Source: Pseudobdellovibrionaceae bacterium (GTDB lineage: Bacteria; Bdellovibrionota; UBA1018; UBA6935). From it: DNA of 54,252 bases. The notes below the pieces were generated by a model. That model ran no database searches, had not been told where the DNA came from, and saw nothing but the letters and a program-made list of their open reading frames with translations. The DNA lies in the NCBI GenBank assembly GCA_002722705.1, contig PBMP01000108.1:1-54252 (forward strand), given 5' to 3'. Below, piece after piece: positions 35,939 to 44,908 of the stretch. The stretch's first letter is position 1, and each line of letters opens with the position of its first letter. The translations under genes were made by a program, and so were the position numbers.

Positions 35939-36729
35939 AAAAATTTTCGATTATTATTTTATTTTTAATTCTTTTTTTTACTCTTTTTGGAAACTCGTTG
36001 AGTCCTCATGATCCTTTAACACAAATTATTGAAGATCGATTACAAACACCAAATTTTCATTATTGGATGGGTACTGATTTTTTAGGAAGAGATTTGTTCT
36101 CAAGAATATGGCAAGGGGCTCGAATTTCTTTAAGTATAGGTATAGGAACCGCTTTGTTTTCACTTTTTTTTGGCGTAACAACGGGGGGAATTTCTGGATA
36201 TTATGGTGGAAAAATAGATCTCCTTCTCCAGTCAGTCATGGAAGGAATTTCTATTTTTCCAACCGTTTTATTGGCTATATTACTTCTTCTTTTATTTGAT
36301 CGTAGTTTATTTGGAATTTTTTTAGCACTTGGAATTTTAACATGGATTCATCAAGCACGTGTCAGTCGAAATCTTGTATTAAAAATTAAAGAGGAACCCT
36401 ATATAGAAAGCGCTAAAGCAATGGGCTTATCTGACTTCAAAATTTTAAGTAAACACATTCTTCCTCATTTAAAAAATCAAATCTTAGTCGTACTTACATA
36501 TCAAATTCCTTCAAATGTTCTTGCAGAGAGTTTTTTATCTTTTATTGGATTAGGTGTTCAACCCCCAAAGGCAAGCTGGGGAAGTTTAGCACGAGAAGGA
36601 TATCGATCCATTGAAACTGCGCCACATTTAATTCTTTTTCCTGGAGGGATACTCTTTATTACAATGCTTGCATTTCATTTCTTAGGTGATTCTCTTTCTC
36701 AAGAAAAAAAAATTCAAATCAGTCTTTAA
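35935..36729 (+). CDS. Peptide ABC transporter permease (OppC/DppC-like)
   Basis: A 264-residue permease partner of the preceding gene, with about six membrane segments. Typical DppC blocks are HYWMGTDFLGRDLFSRIWQG followed by ARISL, the EAA loop ESAKAMGLSDFKILSKHILP, and ESFLSFIGLGVQPPKASWG. It overlaps the upstream gene by ATGA and the convergent hotdog gene tail to tail by 11 bp. It ends the salvage/transport operon. Confidence 0.93.
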   Translation: MKKFSIIILFLILFFTLFGNSLSPHDPLTQIIEDRLQTPNFHYWMGTDFLGRDLFSRIWQGARISLSIGIGTALFSLFFGVTTGGISGYYGGKIDLLLQSVMEGISIFPTVLLAILLLLLFDRSLFGIFLALGILTWIHQARVSRNLVLKIKEEPYIESAKAMGLSDFKILSKHILPHLKNQILVVLTYQIPSNVLAESFLSFIGLGVQPPKASWGSLAREGYRSIETAPHLILFPGGILFITMLAFHFLGDSLSQEKKIQISL

Positions 36730-37126
36730 TTTTAAAAAGAGCTTTTGCCAAAACTTTAATTTCAAAATCTTGATTTTGAGCTTTAAGTTCAATTTCTATT
36801 TCATCAGCATTCACTGATTTAATTGAGCCACCTACTGAAATTGTATCTTCAGGGGCTGTCATTGATTTAAATCGAGTTGTAAATTTAGACAGTTTCCAAT
36901 CGTCATTCATAAACTCTTCTAAAAACTGCAAAGCTCTTTCTGAAGTATAACTCGCAATCAGCATTCCGTGAGCGATCACCCCTGGTAAACCTACTTTTTT
37001 TGCTTCATTATCATCTAAATGTATTAAGTTTGGATCACCTGACGCTACAGAATAAGCCTTTAATTTTTCTCTCGAGAGGGTCGCTATTTTTCTGAATTCA
37101 ATTAAACTTCCTTCTACGAGATTCAT
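36719..37126 (-). CDS. MaoC-like hotdog dehydratase/hydratase subunit
   Basis: A 135-residue single hotdog domain. The hydratase-2 motif is clear: YSVASGDPNLIHLDDNEAKK then GVIAHGMLIASY, with the catalytic Asp/His pair (D-x4-H) as in (R)-specific enoyl hydratases. Such proteins hydrate or dehydrate acyl-CoA or acyl-ACP. The gene abuts the next upstream gene (37127) exactly, which encodes the other hotdog half, as in mycobacterial HadA/HadB pairs. Confidence 0.85.
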   Translation of the reverse strand: MNLVEGSLIEFRKIATLSREKLKAYSVASGDPNLIHLDDNEAKKVGLPGVIAHGMLIASYTSERALQFLEEFMNDDWKLSKFTTRFKSMTAPEDTISVGGSIKSVNADEIEIELKAQNQDFEIKVLAKALFKIKD

Positions 37127-37522
37127 CTAAGATTTCTCCCGAAATACCATATGACTTTTTGAAATAAGCACTGTTTTCTCATTTAAATTAATTCGAGATT
37201 CAAAAGTTAAAAAAGCCATTCTTCCCGATTTACCTTTTTTTTCAACACATTTTACAAAAACGGTTTGTACAGTATAGTTTTCATTCAAAATTAAATCTTC
37301 TATATATTCATATTCCTGTTCTGCATGAAGAATCTGATTTAAAGGAATCTTTAATTTATCTAATAACTCAAACTCACCATCTCTAAAAATAGTTACATAA
37401 GTAGGGGGAATTTTTTTACAATTAGACTCAATTGCATTTCTAAATGCATCAACTCGATCTGAATCAATACGGTAATGTTGAGTACATGCGGTTAAACCCA
37501 CTTGATCACTGAACTTTGACAT
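37127..37522 (-). CDS. FAS1/HadA-like hotdog dehydratase partner
   Basis: A 131-residue hotdog protein resembling the non-catalytic N-terminal half of hydratase-2 and HadA-type subunits. Recognisable parts are the N-terminal FRNAIESNCKKIPPTYVTIF, LNQILHAEQEYEYIEDLIL (the HxxQ/E block) and FESRINLNEKTVLISKSHMVF. It probably pairs with the MaoC-like subunit encoded immediately downstream. Its start overlaps the oligopeptide-binding lipoprotein gene by 17 bp. Confidence 0.7.
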   Translation of the reverse strand: MSKFSDQVGLTACTQHYRIDSDRVDAFRNAIESNCKKIPPTYVTIFRDGEFELLDKLKIPLNQILHAEQEYEYIEDLILNENYTVQTVFVKCVEKKGKSGRMAFLTFESRINLNEKTVLISKSHMVFREKS

Positions 37523-39137
37523 TAACCTTCCTTAATAAAAGATAGTTCATTGGATTAAGCTCAAATCCCTTCACGTGAGGTTTAACAAGAGCTAAATGAG
37601 GTTCGTAAAATAAAGGAACAATAACAGCATCTTTTTCAATCAGGATTTTTTGTGCTTCAAGATAAAGCTTCTCTCGATCTCTTCTTTTAAGCGAATATCT
37701 CGCTTTCAAAACAAGTTTATCGTATTCTTTGTTTTTCCAAGAAAACCGATTATTTCCTGCTTCACTTGTAAAGATAGACATAAAATTATCTGGATCAGGG
37801 TAATCAGCTCCCCAACTTCCAAAAAACAATGGAAATGCATGAAGATCAAGTTGAGATCTAAAGGTACGATTATCGAAAGGTTTGATCTGAACTTCTAAAT
37901 TTAAGTTTTTTTTCAATTCATTTTGAATAAATTGAGCAAGAAGTAGACTCTTATCCACATTAGTAGTCAAAAGAGAAATTTTTTGAACTCGGCTTAAATT
38001 TAAAGATTCTTTTTGAAGTTCTTTTTTTGCTTCTTTGACATTAAAAGGTAACCCAATTTTATTTGAATGCGCCATCATTCGAGGAGGGATAAAAGAATGC
38101 GCTACGGATTGTCCTCCATATAGAATATCCTGTATTTTTGTAGAATCTATCGCCATTGCAATAGCTCTTCTAAAATGAACACTAGAAGCAGGGTATTGAT
38201 TAACTGAAAACCCTAAATAACCCGTTTTTAAATACGGAAACCGTTTCAGGTCTTTTCTTCCAATAAGTTTTTTTAAATTCACGGTTGAAATATCTGATAT
38301 GAAATCCAATTTACCATTCTCATAAAGACGAAGTGCTGTTGTGTCGTCTTTTACTATAAAATACTCAACTCTCTCTAAATTTCCTCGATCTCCATAATAA
38401 AGAGGATTTCTTTCCAAAACCATTTTACTTCCAATGTCATGACTCAAAAGCTGAAATGGACCAATACTCACCATTCTTCCAGGCTTTGGCCAAGAAGCTC
38501 CATGTTTTTCAACAACATCTTTTCTCAAAGGAAAAGTTACCCAAAACGTAGGTAAGTGAATCCAATGAGCTACAGGCTTATTGAGTCGAACTTCTAATAC
38601 CGAATCTCCAATTGCTTTAATTCCCACTTGATCAAAATCTTTGAGTTCCCCAGAGTAGAATTTTTTTGCTCCAATAACATCAAATAAAGCATAGGCATAA
38701 CTTGCTGCAGTCACAGGTGACAAAAGACGTTTCCAGCTATAAACAAAATCCTGTGCTTTTAAAGAAACCCCATCAGACCACTTCACTCCAGGTCTTAAAT
38801 AAAATTTATAGGTTTTTCCATCAGGACTTACCGTCCATCTTTCCGCAAGTGCTGGAACAATTCGAAGACTTTCATCATAGGAAACTAAACCCTCTCCTAA
38901 ATTCATCAAAAGATAACTCTCATTCATTGTATGAGCGAGATTCCAGTCTAAAGTTTCCGGCTCATCAGAAAGCCTAAGACGAAAAGTTCTTACATCTTTT
39001 TCAGTGGTAAGATCGAGTTTTTTTTCAACAATGGTTGGCTGAACAGGAGCTGGAGGCGAAACCTTAGGTTTGTCTTTCAAACATGAAACTTGTAATCCAA
39101 TAATGACTCCAACGAGTAGGCGGCCTAGTACATTCAT
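37506..39137 (-). CDS. Oligopeptide-binding lipoprotein (SBP family 5, OppA-like)
   Basis: A 543-residue extracytoplasmic solute-binding protein. The N-terminus ends in a lipobox, LQVSC (Cys 19), so it is a lipoprotein. The mature protein has SDEPETLDWNLAHTMNE, LVSYDESLRIVPALAERWT, FYLRPGVKWSDG, DFVYSWKRLLSP and late FFGSWGADYPDPDNF, all typical of OppA/DppA. Its ATG overlaps the ferredoxin stop as TAATG. It likely serves the OppB/OppC permeases encoded convergently nearby, although it is in an Fe-S operon. Confidence 0.93.
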   Translation of the reverse strand: MNVLGRLLVGVIIGLQVSCLKDKPKVSPPAPVQPTIVEKKLDLTTEKDVRTFRLRLSDEPETLDWNLAHTMNESYLLMNLGEGLVSYDESLRIVPALAERWTVSPDGKTYKFYLRPGVKWSDGVSLKAQDFVYSWKRLLSPVTAASYAYALFDVIGAKKFYSGELKDFDQVGIKAIGDSVLEVRLNKPVAHWIHLPTFWVTFPLRKDVVEKHGASWPKPGRMVSIGPFQLLSHDIGSKMVLERNPLYYGDRGNLERVEYFIVKDDTTALRLYENGKLDFISDISTVNLKKLIGRKDLKRFPYLKTGYLGFSVNQYPASSVHFRRAIAMAIDSTKIQDILYGGQSVAHSFIPPRMMAHSNKIGLPFNVKEAKKELQKESLNLSRVQKISLLTTNVDKSLLLAQFIQNELKKNLNLEVQIKPFDNRTFRSQLDLHAFPLFFGSWGADYPDPDNFMSIFTSEAGNNRFSWKNKEYDKLVLKARYSLKRRDREKLYLEAQKILIEKDAVIVPLFYEPHLALVKPHVKGFELNPMNYLLLRKVNVKVQ

Positions 39138-39433
39138 TAATTCTCTAAGTTTACTACTTGTACTACGACGTCACCAGTCACTTTTGATTGACACCCCAAT
39201 CGAGACTCTTCAGTTAGATCCTCTAAAGTAGAAATTCTCTCCTCTTCTTCTTCTCCCATTGGCTCAAGTGAGTCTTTCCCCTCTTTTACAAGAATATGAC
39301 AGGTGGTACACGCACAAAAGCCGCCACAAGCGTGTTGAATAGGAATAGAATGATCTAAAGCAGCGTCTAGTACCGAAGTTCCTGAATCGACTTCAACTTC
39401 AATATCCATAGGTAAAAATTTAATTTTTGGCAT
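39137..39433 (-). CDS. fdx: [2Fe-2S] ferredoxin (Isc type)
   Basis: A 98-residue ferredoxin of the adrenodoxin/Isc-Fdx type, an electron donor in Fe-S assembly. The ligand block is HACGGFCACTTCHILV (Cx5Cx2C) with the fourth Cys in RLGCQSKV. An acidic stretch (EPMGEEEEERISTLED) matches the partner-docking region. It follows the IscA-like gene by three bases and overlaps the OppA-like gene start as TAATG. Confidence 0.94.
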   Translation of the reverse strand: MPKIKFLPMDIEVEVDSGTSVLDAALDHSIPIQHACGGFCACTTCHILVKEGKDSLEPMGEEEEERISTLEDLTEESRLGCQSKVTGDVVVQVVNLEN

Positions 39434-39436
39434 ATT

Positions 39437-39721
39437 TTACTCCTTAGTCTTCTGAAAAATAAAACCACGACCGTTTACACCACTAATGTAATCCAATGTC
39501 ATTCCATTTAAAAAAACGTGGGTTCTTGAATCCATCACAATTTTAAAACCGTCAAAATTTTGAACAATATCTTTTTCTTGAGGCGCTTCGTCATCAAACC
39601 CTAACCGGTAAGTAAAACCATCTTTTGAACTTCCTCCAGTGACCTCGATACGTAACGGATCTTGAGATTCCTTTCTCGCCTTCTCAATTGCTTCATGAGC
39701 AGCTCCTGTAACTTCAATCAC
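39437..39721 (-). CDS. IscA/HesB-fold protein lacking all cluster cysteines
   Basis: A 94-residue protein with the A-type Fe-S carrier fold: LRIEVTGGSSKDGFTYRLGF, FKIVMDSRTHVFLNGMTLDY and ISGVNGRGFIF line up with IscA. IscA proteins normally hold iron or a cluster with three cysteines, one after GG and a CGCG pair at the C-terminus. Here the first is replaced by SSKD, and the protein ends before the CGCG tail. There is no cysteine anywhere. It is coupled to iscS by ATGA and to fdx by a three-base gap, so it probably still acts with them in a non-canonical way. Confidence 0.8.
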   Translation of the reverse strand: MIEVTGAAHEAIEKARKESQDPLRIEVTGGSSKDGFTYRLGFDDEAPQEKDIVQNFDGFKIVMDSRTHVFLNGMTLDYISGVNGRGFIFQKTKE

Positions 39722-40869
39722 TGTTCCAACTCCTGATGAAACGGATGAGATCTCAACACCTCAAAAAACTCAGATAAAAAGTAATCAATTTCTGCTCGAG
39801 TTGTCATTCTTCCCCATCCCAAACGAAACACCTGGTTTTCTATTCCTTTCGGATAACCAAATTTCTCTAGATACTTCCAGGTCGGCGAATAACCTAAGCT
39901 ACAAGCTGATCCAGTAGAAATTCCAAAATTTTTCATCTGACTCAAAATCCAAGAACTTGAAACTTCAGGTACCCACAAACAGAGATGATTAGGGAGTCGA
40001 TGATCCATGTTTCCTAAAAATTGAATTCGAGGAAAATTTTTCGAAACCGCATGAATAATTTGATTCATAATTTCGAGGCAATATTCTTCGTCTTTACTCA
40101 TTCGATATCGAGCGATTTCGCAAGCTTTTCCAATTCCTACAATTCCTGGAACATTCAAAGTTCCCGAACGAGCACCATCTTGTTGGCTTCCACCAACAAT
40201 CATCGAATGAAGAACCTTCATTCGGTCTTTAGAAACGTATGTAACACCCACCCCTTTAGGTCCATAAATCTTATGCCCAGAAAACCCTAAGTAATCGATT
40301 CCTAAACGTTTAACATCAAGAGGAACTTTTCCTACCCACTGCGAAGCATCTGCTACCCAAAGTGCCTCTGTTTTTTTAATCCTCTTTGAAATTTCAAAAA
40401 GAGGTTGAAGAGTACCTAACTCTGAATGAGCTAAGTGACAGGCAAGAATTGAGTGTCCGTCTCCCTTCAAAACCGTCTCCAAATCGTCTAAAAGAATAGT
40501 TCCTGTTGAGTCCGTTTCTAGATCACAAAACTTCCAATCTTCACCTGAATGTTCATGAGCAGATCGAACCAATGCCGGATGCTCTATTGGAGTCATATGA
40601 ACTCGAACACTCCCAAAAAGAGCTCGTTTCAAAGAATAAAAAATAGAATTCAAAGACTCTGTTGCTCCGGAAGTAAATACAATTTCCACCGGAAGAACAC
40701 CTAAAAGGTCAGCCACCTGTTGTCTAGCCTGTTCCACAGCAATCTGAGCTCTCCACCCATACTTGTGAGCGCTCGATGCATTTCCAAAATGCTCCATGAA
40801 GTAAGGTTTCATTTCTTCAAAAACATCGGGATCCATTGGGGTTGTTGCATGATAGTCAAGATAAGTCAC
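39718..40869 (-). CDS. iscS: Cysteine desulfurase (IscS/NifS family)
   Basis: PLP-dependent enzyme that takes sulfur from cysteine for Fe-S clusters and other thio-cofactors. The 383-residue protein has YLDYHATTPMDP at the start, FTSGATESLNS, the PLP lysine in FSGHKIYGPKGVG, DGARSGTLNVPGIVG and the catalytic cysteine in GISTGSACSLG. The usual ANNEVG motif reads AHSELG, so it is somewhat divergent. The start is GTG at 40869 without a Shine-Dalgarno. A TATAGT box on the minus strand (40885-40880) lies only ten bases before it, so the transcript may be nearly leaderless. No iscU or iscR is in the window; the 158-base gap upstream (40870-41027) holds the promoter region. Confidence 0.92.
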   Translation of the reverse strand: MTYLDYHATTPMDPDVFEEMKPYFMEHFGNASSAHKYGWRAQIAVEQARQQVADLLGVLPVEIVFTSGATESLNSIFYSLKRALFGSVRVHMTPIEHPALVRSAHEHSGEDWKFCDLETDSTGTILLDDLETVLKGDGHSILACHLAHSELGTLQPLFEISKRIKKTEALWVADASQWVGKVPLDVKRLGIDYLGFSGHKIYGPKGVGVTYVSKDRMKVLHSMIVGGSQQDGARSGTLNVPGIVGIGKACEIARYRMSKDEEYCLEIMNQIIHAVSKNFPRIQFLGNMDHRLPNHLCLWVPEVSSSWILSQMKNFGISTGSACSLGYSPTWKYLEKFGYPKGIENQVFRLGWGRMTTRAEIDYFLSEFFEVLRSHPFHQELEQ

Positions 40870-41027
40870 AATGAGAGGTACTATAGTTCAAATTCACTCA
40901 AAGAAAAATGATTCTATGAAAGATCACTGAAATGAAAAAGTTCTTTTTTTTTAAGATGATAGAATTTCTACTCCGCCCCATAAACCTTTATAGACAGAAA
41001 AAAACAATACCAAACACTAAAAGTCAA

Positions 41028-41561
41028 TTATTGATATTCGGGACCAATTTTATTGGCTTCCCGAATTAAATCGATAAACTCTCGTGCAGCTCCCTGTCCC
41101 CCAGGAAGTGAACTAACTGCATGACAATGTGACTTCACCCAGTCAGAAGCATGGGGAACTGTTACGCTGAGGCCTACTTTTTTTAAGACGGGAACATCAA
41201 ATAAGTCATCAGCCATAAAAGAGACATCTTCATCCTTTAGACTGTATTGAGCGAGTAGTTTTTCATAAGAACTGAGTTTATCTTCACTCCCCATATAAAT
41301 CTCAGTAATTCCTAAAAACTCCAAGCGTCTTCGAACCATGACCGACTTTGCTGCCGTAATCACTGCTGTTGGAAACTTTGCTCTTGCCAACAAGGCGAGC
41401 CCATACCCATCGATCACATGAAATGCTCGTCCAGGTTCCGTTTGATCGTTTGAAATCCAATAAATTTTTCCGTCAGTAAGAATTCCATCGACATCAAAAA
41501 TCGCGAGTTTAATTTTTTTAATTTTTTCTATAATTTCTGGATCTTTTAAATTTTTAAGCAT
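41028..41561 (-). CDS. kdsC: 3-deoxy-D-manno-octulosonate 8-phosphate phosphatase
   Basis: HAD-family phosphatase removing phosphate from Kdo 8-phosphate. It has the HAD motif I AIFDVDGILTDGKIY, motif II with VITAAKSVMVRRRLEFLG, and the late MADDLFDVPVLKKVGLSVTV. The start is placed at ATG 41561, which overlaps the kdsA stop by 8 bp (ATGCTTAA); the longer frame lies in kdsA. This gives 177 residues, normal for the family. It ends the kdsB-pyrG-kdsA-kdsC operon. Confidence 0.94.
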   Translation of the reverse strand: MLKNLKDPEIIEKIKKIKLAIFDVDGILTDGKIYWISNDQTEPGRAFHVIDGYGLALLARAKFPTAVITAAKSVMVRRRLEFLGITEIYMGSEDKLSSYEKLLAQYSLKDEDVSFMADDLFDVPVLKKVGLSVTVPHASDWVKSHCHAVSSLPGGQGAAREFIDLIREANKIGPEYQ

Positions 41562-42405
41562 TTTTAGTTTCCGGAAGAATCTTCGGAAGTGAAGAAACAA
41601 GTTTTCTAATTTCTAAAAGTTGTCGAACAAAAGTTCCGACATGTTCTAAATAAAATGCATTAGGTCCATCACTTTTTGCTTCGTTTGGACGAGGATGAAC
41701 CTCCATAAAAAGACCGTTTGCACCTGCTGCCATCGCTGCGCGAGCAAGCACCTCAAGGACTTCTCTTCGTCCTCCTGTAGTAGTACCTCCAGGTCCTCCG
41801 CCAGGCATCTGAATCGAATGAGTTGCATCGTAAATCACAGGAACTTTTTCTTTTTGAATCACCTGAAAAGAGGTCATGTCTACGGTTAATGCATTATAAC
41901 CAAAAGAAGTTCCTCTCTCAGTAATCCACAGTCCATTTGGCCCTAATGACTGAGATCCTTCAAATGCTCTCACTTTTTGAACGATATTTTTAACATCCCA
42001 AGGAGCAAGAAACTGGCCTTTTTTTATATTTAAGCGACAGCCATGATTAATTGAAGCCTTCACTCCTGCTTCAATCAAATCTGTTTGCCGACAAAGAAAA
42101 GCTGGAATTTGCAAAAAATCAACTACCTTTGCTACTTCATTTGCTTGATCTGGCAAATGAAAATCTGTCAAAAGAGGAAGTCCTGTTTTTTCTTTTACTT
42201 GATCCAATACTTTCAATCCCTGTTTTAAACCAGGCCCTCTGTAACTTTCAGAGGAAGATCGATTGGCTTTATCAAAAGAAGCCTTAAAATAAAGTTCTAC
42301 AGGGAGTCCCTTTAACTGAGATTGAAGCTCCTGAGCAATCTCTTGAGTCAAGCCATCGTCCTCTAAAACACAAGGACCGGCAATCAAAGTCATCACCTGG
42401 TTCAT
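41554..42405 (-). CDS. kdsA: 2-dehydro-3-deoxyphosphooctonate aldolase (Kdo-8-P synthase)
   Basis: Condenses phosphoenolpyruvate with arabinose 5-phosphate. The 283-residue protein has LIAGPCVLEDD at the start, FKASFDKANRSSSESYRGPG, LLTDFHLPDQANEVA, the PEP-binding CRQTDLIEAG, NIKKGQFLAPWD and GPGGTTTGGRREV. The Cys in AGPCVLE suggests the metal-dependent class rather than the E. coli metal-independent class. Its ATG overlaps the pyrG stop as TGATG. Confidence 0.95.
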   Translation of the reverse strand: MNQVMTLIAGPCVLEDDGLTQEIAQELQSQLKGLPVELYFKASFDKANRSSSESYRGPGLKQGLKVLDQVKEKTGLPLLTDFHLPDQANEVAKVVDFLQIPAFLCRQTDLIEAGVKASINHGCRLNIKKGQFLAPWDVKNIVQKVRAFEGSQSLGPNGLWITERGTSFGYNALTVDMTSFQVIQKEKVPVIYDATHSIQMPGGGPGGTTTGGRREVLEVLARAAMAAGANGLFMEVHPRPNEAKSDGPNAFYLEHVGTFVRQLLEIRKLVSSLPKILPETKNA

Positions 42406-44075
42406 CAGGAAATTCCCTTCATTGAAACTTGCTTTCCTTGTACAGCAGACAAAGATGCAAAAATAAAATCTGAAAATAACGGCTGTGGTTTAAGAGGAGT
42501 ACTTAAAAATTCTGGGTGAAATTGACACGCTAAAAACCATGGATGATCGGCAAGCTCCACCATTTCAACTAAATCAATATCCTTTTTAGAATCAACGTAT
42601 CTTCCTGAAACAACCAAGCCACTTTCTTCAAGCTTTGAACGATATTCATTATTGACTTCAAATCGATGACGATGTCTTTCTGAAATTTTTTCATTTTTGT
42701 AAGCATGATAAGCTTTTGTTGTTTTTCCTTGATGCTTTTTTAATACTTCACAAGGATAAGCACCAAGCCTCATGGTTCCACCTAAATCTTTAACTTCTTT
42801 CTGAGAATCCATTAAATCAATTACTCTCATTTCAGCCTTTTCATCAAATTCGGCTGAAGTTGCCTGAGAAAGTCCAACAACATTTCTTGCAAATTCAATG
42901 ACTGCAAGTTGAAGACCCAAACAAATTCCAAAAAAAGGAACATTATTTATTCGAGCAAACTCAATGGCTTTAATTTTACCTTCAACACCTCTTTCCCCAA
43001 ATCCTCCCGGAACTAAGATTCCGTCTACCTGTTCAAGAGCGCTTAAATCACCTTTTTCTATAACTTCAGAATCAATATATTCAACTTTGACTTTTACTTC
43101 ATGTTCGACTCCAGAGTGAATCAAAGCTTCATGAAGAGATTTATAACTTTCAGACCAGTCCGTGTATTTTCCAACAATTCCAATGGTCACTTCACTTTTG
43201 GGATGAAGAATTCTTTGAACAACCTTTTTCCAATCTTTCAAATCAGGTCTTCCTGTCCATATCCCTAATCGCTCAACAATTTTTTCATCCACTCCTTCTT
43301 CATGAAAATACAAAGGGACCTCATAAATCGTTTTTACATCAATGGCTGAAAAAACACTGTTCGGAGCAAGATTACAAAATAACCCTATTTTTTCTTTTGT
43401 TGCTTCATCCAATTTTCGATCAGTTCTACAAAGAAGTAAGTCGGGTTGAATTCCAATTTCACGTAATTCTTTTACACTATGTTGAGTAGGCTTTGTTTTT
43501 AATTCCCCTGCACTTGGGATAAAAGGAACCAGAGTTAAATGAGCAAAAAGAGTATTTTCTCTTCCTTCTTCAATTTGCATCTGACGAATGGCCTCTAAAA
43601 ATGGAAGTCCCTCAATATCTCCTACGGTTCCACCGACTTCAATAATTCCTAAGTCATAATCAGAAACAGCTTCACGAATATGTTTTTTTATTTCGTCAGT
43701 GATATGAGGAATCACCTGTACTGTTTTTCCTAGGTACCCTCCTGCTCGCTCTCTTCGAATGACTGACTCATAAATTTGACCTGATGAAAAACTATTTTTC
43801 TTTGTAAAATGAGCGTTTTGTACATAACGAGAATAATGACCAAGATCTAAGTCGGTTTCAGATCCGTCATCTAGAACAAAAACCTCCCCATGCTGAAACG
43901 GACTCATCGTACCTGGATCCACGTTCAAATAAGGGTCCATCTTAACCATAGTCACTTTGATGCCGCGACTCTCCATCAATGCACCAATAGAAGCAGCGGA
44001 AATTCCTTTCCCGATACTGGATAGAACCCCCCCTGTGACAAAAATATATTTTTTTTGTTTTTTAAACATTGCCAT
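42405..44075 (-). CDS. pyrG: CTP synthase
   Basis: Makes CTP from UTP using glutamine, supplying CTP for CMP-Kdo among other uses. The N-terminal synthetase domain has [20 protein letters not shown] and [20 protein letters not shown]. The C-terminal class I glutamine amidotransferase has [11 protein letters not shown], the nucleophile in [12 protein letters not shown] and the His-Glu in CQFHPEFLS. At 556 residues it is normal. The ATG at 44075 has GAGGA five bases upstream and overlaps kdsB by 14 bp. A place between kdsB and kdsA is common in proteobacteria. Confidence 0.97.
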   Translation of the reverse strand: MAMFKKQKKYIFVTGGVLSSIGKGISAASIGALMESRGIKVTMVKMDPYLNVDPGTMSPFQHGEVFVLDDGSETDLDLGHYSRYVQNAHFTKKNSFSSGQIYESVIRRERAGGYLGKTVQVIPHITDEIKKHIREAVSDYDLGIIEVGGTVGDIEGLPFLEAIRQMQIEEGRENTLFAHLTLVPFIPSAGELKTKPTQHSVKELREIGIQPDLLLCRTDRKLDEATKEKIGLFCNLAPNSVFSAIDVKTIYEVPLYFHEEGVDEKIVERLGIWTGRPDLKDWKKVVQRILHPKSEVTIGIVGKYTDWSESYKSLHEALIHSGVEHEVKVKVEYIDSEVIEKGDLSALEQVDGILVPGGFGERGVEGKIKAIEFARINNVPFFGICLGLQLAVIEFARNVVGLSQATSAEFDEKAEMRVIDLMDSQKEVKDLGGTMRLGAYPCEVLKKHQGKTTKAYHAYKNEKISERHRHRFEVNNEYRSKLEESGLVVSGRYVDSKKDIDLVEMVELADHPWFLACQFHPEFLSTPLKPQPLFSDFIFASLSAVQGKQVSMKGIS

Positions 44076-44814
44076 GCTGTTCCTCTTTTAACATTTTTTC
44101 CACTCGGATTAAATCTTCAGGTGTATCCACTCCTCGTGTTTTTTCAGGAACCTCAACCATGCCTATGGTTAGTCCGCAGTAAAGTGCTCTTAGCTGTTCC
44201 AAGCTCTCACCTTTTTCTAAAACAGAGGTTTTCTCAGAAAAATTCTTAAGTGCATCTTTTTTAAAGAGATAAACACCCAAATGTTGACGTACAGGTAAAT
44301 GATTCATGATCGCCGAATCGTATTCAACCCGACTCACACCAATCGGATAGCGACTAAAATATATTGCCTTATGATTTTGGTCATAAACTACCTTCACAAC
44401 ATCTTTTGACTCAAGGTCTTGCTGAGTCCTTAATTTCGTCATCAGAGTCACGACATCAAATGAATTTTTTTGTAAAAAATCAACTGCACGATCAATTGAA
44501 GCCGGATTTAATAAAGGCTCATCCCCCTGTAAATTGATATAAAAATCTGCGTCAAAAGACTTTGAAACATAAGCGACTCGATCGGTACCAGAAGCTAAAT
44601 CAGAAGGAGTCATGACCGCTTTCTCTCCTAATTGTTCGACAGCAGTAACAATTCTTTGGTCATCTGTCGCTACCACCACCTGATCTATTTTTTTAGACTG
44701 ACGCGCTCTTTCAACTACCCACTGAATCATTGGTCGACCACAGAGAGAGGCAAGAGGCTTACCAGGAAATCGACTCGACTCGTATCGCGCAGGAATAATG
44801 GCAACCACTTTCAT
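44062..44814 (-). CDS. kdsB: CMP-Kdo synthetase
   Basis: Activates Kdo with CTP for lipid A core synthesis. The 250-residue protein shows [60 protein letters not shown] and [11 protein letters not shown]. It is the first gene of the operon, and its 3' end overlaps pyrG. The promoter should lie in the short 94-base gap upstream (44815-44908), where I see no clear boxes. Confidence 0.95.
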   Translation of the reverse strand: MKVVAIIPARYESSRFPGKPLASLCGRPMIQWVVERARQSKKIDQVVVATDDQRIVTAVEQLGEKAVMTPSDLASGTDRVAYVSKSFDADFYINLQGDEPLLNPASIDRAVDFLQKNSFDVVTLMTKLRTQQDLESKDVVKVVYDQNHKAIYFSRYPIGVSRVEYDSAIMNHLPVRQHLGVYLFKKDALKNFSEKTSVLEKGESLEQLRALYCGLTIGMVEVPEKTRGVDTPEDLIRVEKMLKEEQHGNV

Positions 44815-44908
44815 GTCACTTGAAACTAGTAGACCGCCATGCGAAACACAACAAAAGAAATAAACTTTTTCCTTTTTAAAAGTAGATCAAAAAAATATAG
44901 ATTAGAGT

